In this document: positions 35,480 through 47,939 of the stretch, piece after piece
How the letters are laid out: every line of letters starts with the position of its first letter
Position numbering within the stretch: position 1 is the stretch's first letter
NCBI GenBank assembly: GCA_021234155.1
Contig: JAJEKV010000006.1
Coordinates: 11,935,318 to 11,999,317 of the forward strand
Direction of reading: 5' to 3'
DNA from: Isoetes taiwanensis
Taxonomy: Eukaryota; Streptophyta; Lycopodiopsida; Isoetales; Isoetaceae
DNA length: 64,000 nucleotides
Position numbers and translations under genes: made by a program
Notes under the pieces: generated by a model
What the model was told of the DNA's origin: nothing
The model's database searches: none
Seen by the model: only the letters and a program-made list of their open reading frames with translations

Positions 35480-37398
35480 GTTTGTTGTCATCAACACTAA
35501 GTCCTCATCAATAGTCTCTCATTCAGATATATAAAATACGTGATCATTCCAAGTTATATTGCTTTATTAACTAAACTTTTCAAAGAGTATCCCAAAGCAA
35601 AAATACAAACACATAATCAATGTTCAACATTTCATCAACAACCAAAGCCTTTATTAAATAAGATTTTTACGTTATTTTATCAAACCTAACAATGTTTCCA
35701 TACGTGACACTTTGAGTTAACCGATCCAAAGGCTCACGAAGCGACGCTCTCGAGCTTTGCGGTCGCAAGATTAAGAACACCCTGAATTGAGCAAATATTT
35801 GGTAGCTCCATTTCTTTCAACAACCCCGGATGCACGCCTTATCAAACACTTTCACTGCGCGACACCATTCTCATAAGGCTTGCACACCGCTAAACGAGGT
35901 CAGTGGGACGACTTTCAAGCTCCTTGGCCTCCCACAATTTTACATAACGTAAAACTAGATGCCCATTGTCCTCAATGTATATCTTGAAAAGCATGTCTCT
36001 ATGTCCATATGTTAGACAACAACGATGCCAAAGAATGCTTTTCCTAGTCCCAACCGACATATCCGATATAAATATAGCCCAAAGAAAAATATTTGATCTG
36101 GAGAATATAAATCAAGAAGAGGGAAGAAAAGAAGCAAGGTGATCACATGATGCCGAAAATTTCACTACACATTTGGTATAGTGTATATGCATTTCGCATG
36201 GTGTGATCCATGTATTATCGAGGGTGTGCAATTTGTAAAACATCCTCCTCTTCAAACCCCTTCCTCCCTTTTGTTTTTGCAATATACTATCCATAGCATT
36301 TATTTTAACCCTATAGCCTACCTATTCATTATGCATTTAATGTCGCCTCCCAAGCGATGTAACCTATACAGTCATCCTTCGTTAAGGATAAGCATTCCTC
36401 ACCCACAAGCCTATGGATAGATATCCTTCCACCGGCCATGCCTTCTTTATTGTTTTGTGGTGATGAATCCTGTATAAATGTAGGAGTACTAGAAGCAATG
36501 ATGGATGCAATTAGAGATACAAAGGACGGCCGTTGAATTGTAAGAGAAATGAATGGCAGGAGCAACATTGAAGGAGAATGGGGAAGAGTCGAAAGTAGGA
36601 AAACTTCGTAATGAAAATTTGCAGTAAAACATGGCATAACGACGCTTGCTTGTCCGGGCACATCGCCTCGCACAAGCAGCCGTTAACTCTATGTCGTACC
36701 AAAACACGTATTACACTAGGTTGAGACGATTCCAAATGAAGGCTTGAGGATGCACGTGAAGGGCGCGAATATGAACAATGGAAATCTTGGTGCCAAAAAT
36801 TCTGGAAAAGTGGTTGCGCATGGGGCATGCAATGAAAGCAGCCATTTGGTCCGATAATGATTGAAACGTCATTAATGGTCGGTAACGAACGCACAAACAT
36901 GTCCCAAGGAAAATCTCAGCCAGCTGTGGACGCTGCCAAGCCTCCTCTCTATCTACAACTAATAACGACTTTGAAACATCATTGAATTGCATCCAAGATA
37001 AGGGCCACATTTTGAGACCCTGCAAACCGCACGAAGACCGGAATCCCACCCACGGTGGATCACGCAAGGGTAACCCACTCTAAAATAGGGAGCCTCTCAA
37101 GTGAAACCCTCTCCTACCCAGGTTCCTTGAAGACAAAACCTGTGAAAATGGAAGTCCCAATGCAAACTAAGCCTCGAATGTCGAACTGCCGAGATCCTGT
37201 ATTCCCATCAACAATAGAGTTCTCGCCGGCAGAAGATGCATCCGACCAAAAGTAACAGACAGCTCACATTGTAGAAAAATATAGGTTTAAAAAAAATTAT
37301 GGACAAGAAAAGATTAGACGATTTATTTTAGAATGCTGATATAATATCTTAAGAAATCTTTATTTACTTTAAATAATTTATTCGCTTATTGAATAAGC
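35480..37398. other. No recognised gene
   Basis: Overlapping minus-strand frames at 36.3-37.1 kb (up to 129 codons) are open in two registers but show no domain, and stops separate them. I see nothing else here. Confidence 0.4.
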
Positions 37399-37496
37399 TT
37401 AGATGGCCAAAACAATTTAGACCCGACGGCTCTCATAAGTTTTGGCTTTTGGTGTCATACCATTTTGAGAAGCTCGGGCGACCCATTGGGTGAAGA
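37399..37496 (+). mobile_element. LTR fragment related to the 29.5-kb element
   Basis: 'GATGGCCAAAACAATT...TTTGGCTTTTGGTGTCATAC' through 'TTTTGAGAAGCTC' matches 29,491-29,595 in the same orientation. The match stops abruptly at about 37,496. Confidence 0.55.
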
Positions 37497-39234
37497 AATT
37501 CACCAACACAAGACGGCGCGAAAGCAAATTTTGTTCGGACGGTGCAAAGGCCACATTGTATAGGCAGATATTCTACCAAAAGTTACCAGGTGTTAAAAAT
37601 ACCCCAATGTTGAAACGAGTGTTTCCACCGCATGTATCCAAATAGATGAATGCAATCCACACATATCCTATAGCATGATTGAAGATCTACTTCAACAAAT
37701 TACAAAAAACACCGCATTTCTAGTTGTGTACATTAATGTAGATTATGAAAGAGCAAAGCAAGTGAAGATGCCTAAGTGCTAATTTTGTGGAACTCAAACA
37801 TCCATAGTTGGAGAAGGCAAAAACATTTTGTATAGACATGGCTTTATTATACAATATTGGAAACCAGGCGTTCCATTAAGGAATGCAGCCTGGTGGCCGT
37901 ACAAAAAGTACCAGGGATCAAGTCTCCCAATTCATGTTGTAACCTCCTATCCATATCCCTGCCAACATCATTTTTCACTATATCAAGGTCCAAAACTTTC
38001 CTCAGACTTAAATTAAGAACATCCATCTTATGATGCGCCCGCCTGCTAGAACACAAATTCCCATGTAAACTCAAATTTATAATAAATTTCAAAAGGTTTA
38101 GCAAAGAAAAGTTGTATTGAATTTTTGTGTATACATATCTATCAAAAGTAATATGTACACTCGAATAAAATATAAGAAAAGCTTCAAAGAAGCTCATGAG
38201 TTGTAGAACATAGAGTTAAAAGCCCAAAGAACTCCTTTTGTGAATTGTAAAACGTAGTTAGATGTCCTCAAGGTCCCGAATTTACAAGAAATACGCAAGA
38301 AGAGCCACCAGAGACATAATATGGGCAAAATTCCAACGCTTTTTAGATACACAAAAGTGGAGGAAGTTAAGTCAATGGAACATTTTCCTTTTTATAAAAC
38401 ATGAACACTTATCATCAACCATAGTCTAGTGGTTGATAGCAAGTTAATGATTGAATCTGACCACGCAGTTAATACCGAATCATAGTAGTAAACTACTCTG
38501 TACAAAACACATTACACCATCAATATGCTAGGGGCTAGGCCGGACATGTGCAACTTGGGAGCTCACATGAACCACTTCAAAAATTTATTGCTGCAAGAAC
38601 TTGGCCCCAGCATCTAATGTAAATCTATGAAGGCCCATTCGATTGAAACAACTCCTAAAAGAAACCCAATTTGAACCCTTCTAGGGTGGTCTTGCTTGAG
38701 GAGAAATCTGGCGCAATATAGGTTGATAAGGTGGCGCCTTTTTGGGATGTGTTGTTGTTTTAGTGGGCGATAAGAAATTACACCTTCAACCTAGGAGGAA
38801 CTTCACTTGACAATCATGTAGTAACAGCAGTCCCTCCCCGAATAATAACCATGCCTTAGAGGCCTGAACTCATGAAGTGGTTTATGCATCCCGCTGTGTA
38901 CCGACCACCATTTTTCCTAACCCCAATCTAATGGAGGAGAACAATATGGGTTTTGCCTTACGAGATCCCTGGGCGTACCCATGGCATTCTAGCTTAGCAT
39001 TCTACGATGCGCTCCCTAACTCACTGTGATTGAGACACCGAAATGGCTATCTACCAATCATAAGCAATTTCTGCTACTCTGCCTTGAAAAGGAAAGCGGC
39101 AACCCCACTCAACCCGAGGGCTTACCTGTGATGAAGAAGGCAATAGAAATTAATCAAGTTCACCAAATTGCTATGTCATTTGTATGAAAGAATAAAAAGA
39201 ATCAGTAATTCTTCCTACAAATGATTATAGTGGC

Positions 39235-39430
39235 GTTTAGATACAGTTCCTCCAATCTGTCCTTTCCCGGCCTTAGTTTCTAATACAGCCTCACTTAATT
39301 GATAACAAAATTAGAATTCCTATAAAAATCTAACATTTTTCCTGGGATGATGTAACCCCGGAGGGAATATATGGAGACCCCCAGCAATCAAAGGAAATTG
39401 AAAGATCTCATGAATCCTCGAGGGAGAATT
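39235..39430 (+). mobile_element. Continuation of the same LTR fragment with degraded primer-binding site
   Basis: 'CAGTTCCTCCAATCTGTCCT' aligns to about 29,611. 'AATTGATAACAAAATT' sits where the 29.68-kb copy has its primer-binding site. 'AATCAAAGGAAATTGAAAGA' + 'TCTCATGAATCC' matches 29,733 onward. Together with 37,399-37,496 it looks like one fragment split by about 1.7 kb of other sequence. Confidence 0.5.
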
Positions 39431-42400
39431 TTAGATACAAGCCACACCATCTTGGTTCAAACAAGGTGTCAAGACATCTAGCCTGCCGGGTTCTTATGGC
39501 CTTAGAGAGGGTGAAGTGGCTAAATCATTTGTCAAAAAGTCATGTTTCTTTAATCAATCAAAATTCCTCATACTAAAATGGGGAATAATTGATACCATGA
39601 CTTCATGGGTATTATCCCAAGAAATCTTTGGTGCTCGGCATGGAACAAGTGCATTGCAAAAGCATAAAGACAAGTCTAATAGAGCAGAATGGAAATACAA
39701 TGTTTTGTTGAAGATGGAAATGAGAGCAGCTTTCCCCATTACCGAAAATCGCCACTAACCTGATGCACTTTATCAACATTATTTAATGTTTCAAAGCGAT
39801 AGAAAGCTAGTAATAACGACCTCATCGAGGCATTCTAACCAGACAAGAACCGTAATAAAGCTAGGGCTCAGAGAGTTTCCTCGACTACTTATTTGCGACA
39901 TGGGGATTATCCATTTTACAATTGATCGACGATTTAAAATGGCATTGGGTGCTCCACATCTTCACAGATTGAAAGTATTCTCAACTTTGCACCAAAGAAT
40001 CTCGGCAGTTGAACCTTTATCGTAGTTCTGAGGGTGGAGTTAGGGGTGAGGTTGGAGCCCCGTTACGTAATCATACTAATTTGATAGTTAATCATAAGCA
40101 ATCAATGCATTAGAAGAACAAGGTGGTAAATTAAACAATGGATCCTGGGACCTGTCAATTGCACAATTTAGAATGCGCCTTGGCCATGAGAAGGTAATCA
40201 AAGAAGGCCAGCTACAGGCTCTCAATGGTCTCGCATGACTAAAGATGGGCGCCTGGCCCCTAATTGACTAACACCGGCCATGGATGGTTTGAACTTCAAG
40301 CTCCTAATACACGATATTTGAACAGAAAAGCTATAAATTGCAAGAACACACTTGCATAACGTCTCGCCTTCACTTTGCGAGACCTCTGGCAGAAATTGGA
40401 GCATGCCAGATTGAAATGGAAAGGTAAGATTCGTTGTTCCATTTGAAAGAAGTGCGCTCAAAGTACTTTATTCTCAAATGTGGTGATACTTGTTCTCTGA
40501 ATCCATTTCTTTTGTGAATCCATTCCCTTTGTGACGACACTTCCAATTCATCTCCTACAATTGAGCAACATTTTGCTCAAGAAGCTATGGAATGCCATAT
40601 ATGTAATATAAAGGCTACATTCATTTCCCTTTTCGCCTCCTTACAAGCCAAAGATATCTTCACTGTACTTTGAAAATACTGTCAATCACGCCCCTCAAAC
40701 TATTGTCAAATTTAAGCGATTTACATGGTTTGCAACAAGAGATGTAGAAATTATGCCCTAAAATAGAAACTTTTATCATGTTGTAACACACACATAGTAT
40801 AGAGAACCACATCAACAGTAAGTTTAACTACATATCATTTACCTTTCACGATGCTACTGCTTCCTGTTTCACATGATCGTGATATTCAACAATAGCATTA
40901 CGTATAACATCAAAATATGGAGATCGTGAAACGGATCTCCAAAGTTTGAAGTCAGCTTCCTCAAGAAGCGCGATACCGCAAAACATTAATGCAAATTTAG
41001 TTGTCTAACACAATTGTGCACCCTAAAATGATAAGCAAAACAATGAAATGAACTAGAACATACACGACTAGAACAAAGTCATCCAAACATTCACCGCTGA
41101 GGGCTGTGGCACCACCGCTATATCATAATGGCATCAAGATATCACTTTCAATAAGGAAAAGTCGAGGGCCAGTACAAAGGCAACTCACCAAATGAAACAC
41201 CACTAATGCAAAAGTGGTGAAGCTCCTCGTGATTCCGGAGTAAACCTCCAAAGAATCAAGTAGGATAGCAGTAAAGAACTGCTAATTGAAATTTCCTCGT
41301 TATTAAAGGATAATGCTAATCTTCAAGTTAGGATTATGGAGGCAATCATATAAGGACTCTGGTTTCACAATATCAAAATCTTTTCCTTCAACAGTATGAG
41401 AGAGAATGTGTCCCTCACAATAGTTTTAATCCGGACAAATGGAATAAGAAGAAAACAAGTGCATAATTGAAGGCAAGACCAGCATTGTGCCACCAACAAC
41501 CAACCATCAACTGTATAACCCAAGGCTTTGCTAAGGAATCAAGGAATATAGTGCAAACAAATATCATGGTAAGGAGGTCATATGGGTTCCCTGAATGGGA
41601 CTGGCAAGGAAATCATAACTGTTGTTAACTGTACGTCTGAATACTAAAAAGAAATGATGCCATTGGTTTGTACCTTTCCAACGATCAATGGCATGGGAAC
41701 AAGGCCCGTGTAAAGTATTTGCATTCCGCCCAAACATAGAAACCCGCAATGGTTGCCGCGATATTTGTGGTGTATTGTAAAGGATATGCTGTACATAACT
41801 CCACCACCATTCACTTATTTTTAATTAACGTACAGAAACGTTTTAAATTGAAAAATAATCTTTAATGATCATTGCATGATTTTACTAGCAATGATTCTTT
41901 AACAAAATGTTTGTAGTAGAACAATCTTTCGAAAGATAATAAGTACACAGAGACCACACTTTAGCCACGCCGGGCGACATCCCTTTAGATCGTCCCACCA
42001 GATTCCATGAGGTGTCTGCATCCCGCATCAAAAGGTAATTCAAGGTGCTTCTAAATCAAACTATTTTCCCAATCCAAAAGGAATTAATGGAAGTCTCCTA
42101 AGCGAAATATGTAAGACTAATACACAAATACCTACTTCACAAATATTACTTCTACAAAAATATTACAGCCAATTGAAATGGCTTAAGAGGTTCAAGAATG
42201 ACTGATCGTCACATCTTGTAAGATCCTTTCTTAATAGTTTATCATTTAGTTTGTTTTGGAGTCTAGCTAGTTATTCAGAGAATTGAACTGCGTGACTCAG
42301 GATGTAGAGCCAGGTAGCAAATAAAATTTCCTTTGAGTTTTGTTGGAGGTATCCCGTTTACATTAAAGAGTCACATCAATGGTATGCGTACAAGCATCAA

Positions 42401-45400
42401 AGATATCCGCGTTTTGGGTTTTGTTGTATCGCATTAGAGAAACTCTTCGTTTAAGATGCAAGAAAATATGTCGTAACAATAAATATAGATTCAAAGATAT
42501 TTCTTAAAACTTGTGAGATGTCTAAACATTTCTTACTACTCCAGATGATCCCGCTTTTTCACTTTGTCTTGACCGTGATGATGTCTTGGCTTGTTGACTT
42601 TGTCTCACTCATGATGATGTTCGCTTGCTGACTTTGTCTTTGACTTCGTGATGATGTACTTGAACTGTAAGGGAAGGTCAAGGTCACCACCAGCGTGTAT
42701 TTTCACTGCTGTTGTTGTCATGGATGGTTCAAATCGCTGCAGGTCAAAAAGCGCATGATGGAAATTGGTGAAGGAAGTTGATCCTATATCACGTTATTTG
42801 GGATATGTCGGTGGGCTTGAGATTTTTTTTTAAGTTTTAAATACTTATAATCCTCGCAAGGAACTTAAGATGGTTATTCTTTCCACGAGCTTGGGGCCAA
42901 CGTAAGGCAACGTTTTTGCGTCACTGATGGATCAAGTTAGCGACCCCTCCTTGTTTTTACCTTTTATGCACCATATAGAATGTGAGCAGCAATATGTTGG
43001 CCATTATTGCACCAAACCGAATCAATCAGTGATACCATCAACGATTGTCTAAACGGCCCACCAAGAAACCCAACCTGAATATGTCTTCAAACTCTAAAGA
43101 AGACAATGTTCTGTGCAAATTTAATTAGCATGCCTTTCATTCTCAGATTGCAAGGCGGCTTGGCGCTGAGTTTCACCCCGACCTTATCATTTGCTCTTCC
43201 CTTGATGAACAAGCAGTCTCTCGTGATCCACAACGTTATCCCCATATTGCCCAGCTCCCTGAAAGCGGAACTATGTGAATGGGTAATGTATAACTTGCTA
43301 TTTTATCACGTGGCTAGTACATCCCAAAGCTCTAAGAGTCTCCCACATTGGCGATACCGGTGGAGGCGGCAGCGCCCTACTAATGATACAAAAAGGCCTT
43401 TTACAAGAACATGAAGAGCTAGCCCCAAGCAAATCATATCAATTTCGAGGTATATTCGCAGAAACGAACGAGCAATAGAAACAGAAGAAACAACACTAAT
43501 ATAGAAACATATGAAGTTATGAATTTGTAAACGCTAACACACCTATTGTCTGGCCATTCTCAACATATTTTAGAATATGCTCTTCCCAAGATTAATGTCA
43601 CGCCCTCGTAACTCCATGCACGTACCACCAAAATTTGATCGAAAGCTATCTATTTTGATGCGCACTAAAGATATTTTCATTGCGCCCACAAAAAGCTACC
43701 GCCGATTAACCTTGACAAACAACACCGAGACACTAAGTCGATGGTAGCGCACTACGACCGGCTTCCTGCAAACCTTCGCAAAAGACCATCGATTCCGTGG
43801 ACAAAATAGATAAAGAATTATGGTGCTTCCATTAGTTTTAAAGACATCTATATTGGCAATGTTTAGTACATCTATCTGGGTCAAGAAGCTACACCAAAAG
43901 CTTTAACTAATAAACATCTGGGGATTTATTCAACACGTGGTTTGTGACAAAAATACTATGGTAGCAAACTCATAGAATTCTGGCCAAAGCGCTTCAGACA
44001 AAACCAGAGAAAATAACGCGGCGCTCGAAGGTAGATACTTTGGCTCACATCACATTCCGCGGGACAAAACAGACAAAGAAATTATGTGTAAATAGTAAAA
44101 TGTTGTAGCCAGTATATTTAATAACAAAATTGTTTGACTGTCATTTTACAACATCTAGCATGTTCTGAGACTGGAAACTTTTAAACCCCAGATTTCGCCT
44201 GCTGCTACAGATTTTGCAAAACATAAGAAGAAACTATATACATCTTCTCAGAACAATTTACAACGACTTTGACAAAACATAAGGAAAACTATAAGTCAAT
44301 GCAAGGCTAGTTACTTCTAAAACCTCGTGGATTGGATCAATAAAGGTGTAAGAGATGAAAACTTTCATCTGCGCATAGCGCCTTAGCACACCATCCCTGC
44401 GGATGCTGCCTACTCATGTTGAGATAATAATCATCAAATGTGCACGATCAAATTCCAAAGGGCCCCATCGCCTCCTCATAGCAGCAAGCCTCCTCGCCTC
44501 CACATTTTAAATCAGAGACCTTTTATAAAGTACATGCTCGACATCTCAGCTAAGCCTTTTGCAACTTTGTTCTTCGCTTAGATTCTTTATCAACAACAGA
44601 CGCACTACCAATATATTTCAAATGAAGAGAACTCCAAAACCCAAAACATCACTATGATAAGATGTCCAAGATGAAGATACACCTAAAAGAAGATATCCTG
44701 CTATGCCAATCATGTAAGTCCAATCGTAAACAAGCATTGTGGCCTCGGGGCTATGATATATTTGAATAAAAATAGCAATCTTTAGCAAAGAATAGCCTTT
44801 TAATACTTTAGGAAAAGTAACACCCAATCGTGATGATATGACTATTATTAATACATCAGCCCCGCCTTTGCCATCCAAAATCAACAAGTTTCTAGCTCTA
44901 AATCAAGATTCAATGTAATATTGAACTCCTTGAAGTCCCAGAACATTACCTAAACATCTGACTAATAAATGGTAAGCACCAAACCATCATGTAAGAAAAG
45001 GCCACCACAATATGTTGTCTAGTTCTGTTAAAATGGCTTCTAACATGTCCAAATGCCTTCTAATTGTTCATGGTAGCAACCCTCGTGACAGTGCCCCGTA
45101 GTTTGAGCCTTTGCCCCTAGCTACGCATGGTATTAACCATATCAAAGATTAAGCATGTATTATGTAACCAGCACTCTAGATTTTATTAGAGGTGAGATGC
45201 TCATGCAATAAGTTAAAACACAAGATAAGTAAGGTGTTCAACAAGGTAGCTAATGTACTAAATTCATTTGAAACATAAACATGGAAAGTTGACAACTTCT
45301 TTGGTTTGATTGGCAAGATATACTACCTTCTGCTGTGAACCAAAACATTTTGGGCATGGTCCCTTAATATTGTCCGGAAGTTTTCCTTTCCATCTAACGT

Positions 45401-46077
45401 ACTACCCCGTTACATAGATCACATAGCATTTTGCCATGACCATAACACTTTGTACATAATTTCGATGCAAAGACATGCATTATTAGTCAATGGACCAGCC
45501 AAAAACAACTCTCAATTTTACCTCGAGGATGAGGACTTGCGAAAAAATCACATTTTGAGTCGCTTTTAAGCCTAAAAGCCGCAAAATGAGTGTCATTCCC
45601 GGCCCAATTGGGAAGAGCTGGAGTCTTGCTTGGTCTGTGGATTTCATTTTAAAATTTTCCCCTTTGCAATCAAATACCTGAACCTCGATTGAACCTCGAT
45701 TGAACAAATTATAATCGATGAACAACACAGAGTGTTTAATTTATGCAGCAAACATCCTTACCAAGATCGGGCAATACATTCAGAAAGCGTAAGAAGATGA
45801 GCATTGTTGACACCACATCGTTGTTTTATTTTGCAACCTGAATGTTCCGCTATCAATCCATAGAAAACTGAAAAAAACTGTCAGATCTTGCATAGAACAC
45901 ATAGAACACATGCCCACGGTGCCGGTTAGCCAGTTTCCACACCAGCTGCCCAGCAACAATAGCGACCGCCAGTTTACAGGCAAGAGGAAGTTTGTAGCAG
46001 TCACCAGCATATCCTAAGTATATTCCAGCATATACTTAAGATATGCCACAAACCCACATAAAGGAGGGTTTGCCCCC
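39431..46077. other. Gene-poor stretch
   Basis: No reading frame here has a recognisable domain. There is a degenerate three-copy repeat at about 42,555-42,660 ('TTGACTTTGTCT...GATGATGT'). The 102-codon frame at 43,106-43,414 begins with a hydrophobic segment but matches nothing known and is probably chance. Minus-strand sequence near 45.5-46.0 kb may include the 3' untranslated region of the gene interrupted by the copia element, but nothing proves it. Confidence 0.4.
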
Positions 46078-46204
46078 CTAGGGGCAACCAAAAAAAAAAG
46101 AAAAAAAACCAAGGGATGCCACGTTTTTGTTCTTATCAGCTTTGAAGGAATCCGCTCTGCTCAGTCGAATGCTCTTCCCATTCCAGCGAGCTTTGCTCTC
46201 ACAC

Positions 46205-46209
46205 ATAGC
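46205..46209. repeat. Left target-site duplication of the copia element
   Basis: ATAGC directly precedes the first base of the 5' LTR and is repeated exactly at 50,900-50,904 after the 3' LTR. A 5-bp duplication is the copia norm. Confidence 0.9.
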
Positions 46210-46457
46210 TGTGAGAAATCATAACGAATATAGGTCTAATTAAGTTTAACTTCTATATTTGTCATCTTCTGATATTGTTAGTAGTGGCTATTTATGACAT
46301 ACAACAGTCATGATATTTCTATTGATATGAGCCTATAAAAGAACAAGTCTCGGATGCCAAAAATGCACCAAGCCATCCTGAGCATTTTGTACTCCGTTTT
46401 GTATTCAAAGATTCTCCTTGTAATCTGTTGCATACATCTCTATTTCAAATTCTCACA
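46210..46457 (+). repeat. 5' LTR of the copia element
   Basis: Begins TGTGAGAA and ends TTCTCACA. TATAAAA at 46,334-46,340 is the likely promoter TATA box. Against the 3' LTR I count three substitutions (all A/G), one 1-base indel and one 15-base indel at about 46,350-46,364, so about 1.3% substitution. Confidence 0.95.
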
Positions 46458-46471
46458 GGTTATGGGCCCAC
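46458..46471 (+). promoter_or_regulatory. Primer-binding site, half-tRNA (initiator tRNA-Met anticodon arm) type
   Basis: GGTTATGGGCCCAC starts at the first base after the LTR. It is the exact complement of GTGGGCCCATAACC, the anticodon stem-loop of plant cytoplasmic initiator tRNA-Met (recalled from memory, anticodon CAT included). Drosophila copia and yeast Ty5 are primed by a cleaved 5' half of that tRNA at the same region. Most plant copia elements instead carry TGGTATCAGAGC, complementary to the tRNA 3' end. Confidence 0.75.
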
Positions 46472-46591
46472 TCATGTTTTTAGCTGCGTGAAGTTGTTCT
46501 TGCTTTCCGGAAAATTGTTGAGCTATTCTTGTCTTCCGGGAAATCGCTGGGTTATCTATTTTTTCTCGCTATTCTTCCCCGCCATATTGCC

Positions 46592-47560
46592 ATGGATTCG
46601 TTGTCGCTAATGGTACGCTTTACTCAAAGTGATTGGCGATGTTGCCACGCTTTAGTGGTAACAATTTTCAAATGTGGAAATGGCGAATGCGATGATATTA
46701 GAAGATAAGCAAGTTTGGGATGTTGTGTCCGATATTACAACATCCACCATTGCATCTCAGTATCTTCTCATCTTCTCGATCTCGATTCCGAGGCACCAAA
46801 TGCGGTGCCCGTGTCGGTTCCGCCTCCAAAGTCCGATCTCTTGAAAGATTCGTAAGGCAAGACTTGTTATTTGTGCAAGTCTTGATGATACACCATGTTC
46901 GTTAAAGGAGCTCGAATCGCAAAATGAGATGTGGCAAGTTCTCGCTCAAACATTATGAATCTCGCATCGCCGGAATCGCTTGGCATTACGCAAACGACTT
47001 CATGATCCGCGATCTTCAAGAAGGGGAGATGTCATGAAGCATATCCGCACCATGAAGGAGCCGATTGATGATTTATGTGCTACTGGGTCTACTATCACAG
47101 AAGATGAAAAAGTCTGCATTCTATTGAATAGCCTTCCAAAAACTTTTGAAGGCCTTGTCATCAATCTTGAAGGGCGCCTTGCAGATTACACATTTGAATC
47201 TGCTATGGAGCGGGTCAAGAATGAAGCTTTACGTCAAGATCGGGCACCTGACTCAAAGTCCTCTGATACTTTAATGATTGCTGATCTCAGGGTCACTCCT
47301 ATGAAGGATTCAGTCAAGAAAGATTCTCCAAAGAAAGGCAAGTTTGACCGAAATAAGGTTACTTGTTACGGAATGTTAGAAGAATGGGCATCTTGCCCGG
47401 ATTGTCGTGGCACCGCACCCATATCCAAAGGGGAGACAAAGATCACCGCAATAGAGGAAGCAAGTCCAAGAATTGAAGAAGAACAAGATGAAACTCATGA
47501 TTATCTTTTGTCATTGCAAATTCTTGATGTAAAGCAACATGATTATTTACGGTACATTGA
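46592..47560 (+). pseudogene. copia gag (frameshifted)
   Basis: A start-like ATG at 46,592 is followed in shifted frames by 'FSGNNFQMWKWRMR' and 'MILEDKQVWDVV', the typical copia gag N-terminus ('LxGxNYxxWxxxMxxxL'). From 46,980 a frame of 194 codons contains 'DVMKHIRTMKEPIDDLCATG', 'ITEDEKVCILLNSLPKTFEG' and 'TFESAMERVKNEALRQDRAP', matching the gag UBN2-like domain. A zinc-knuckle remnant lies at about 47,363-47,415 (Cys-Tyr ... Arg-Asp-Cys spread over two frames); a missing G in a GGG run and a nearby shift destroy it in the written frame. Confidence 0.8.
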
Positions 47561-47579
47561 CTGAGCAACATCCCATATG

Positions 47580-47815
47580 TCTCCTTATCAAGAGTCATTC
47601 ATCACATATGAAACTCGCAATTCTCCGCAGTGGTGGTTCGGGGGGATAATCGTCATCAAAATGCGGTTGGTGTTGGAAATGTGGTCATTCATTTCCAACA
47701 TGGAGTCAAAAAGGTCATAAGGGGAGTAATTCATCCCCGGACTGTAAAACTTGGTGTCCGTAAGTAAAATTACGTCTTTGGTCTTCAAGTTGTTTTTCTT
47801 CATAACTCCCCGCCA
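47580..47815 (+). pseudogene. copia protease region (broken)
   Basis: 'NAVGVGNVVIHFQHGVKKVI' followed by 'RGVIHP' (about 47,655-47,745) corresponds to the block after the protease active site in copia polyproteins ('VxGxGxVxIxF...LxxVLxVPxLxxNLxSV'). The active-site D(S/T)G itself is not readable. The remainder is shifted. Confidence 0.6.
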
Positions 47816-47939
47816 GTGTTGAATGCTAACCGAGGAAGATCTTGCTTGTCGGGCGGAAGAACAGGAATCGTACGGGTTACAAAATCAAAAGCCCGTTCTC
47901 TCAAACTGTGTTTTGCCATTACCAAACCCTCGACAAGCA

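Noticed and set aside
36511-37067. Overlapping minus-strand frames of 118-129 codons
   Set aside because: Open in two registers at once with no recognisable motif; probably chance. I considered LINE RT and found none of its fingerprints.
43106-43414. 102-codon frame with a hydrophobic N-terminus
   Set aside because: It looked like a possible transit or signal peptide, but nothing downstream is recognisable and the ATG context is poor.
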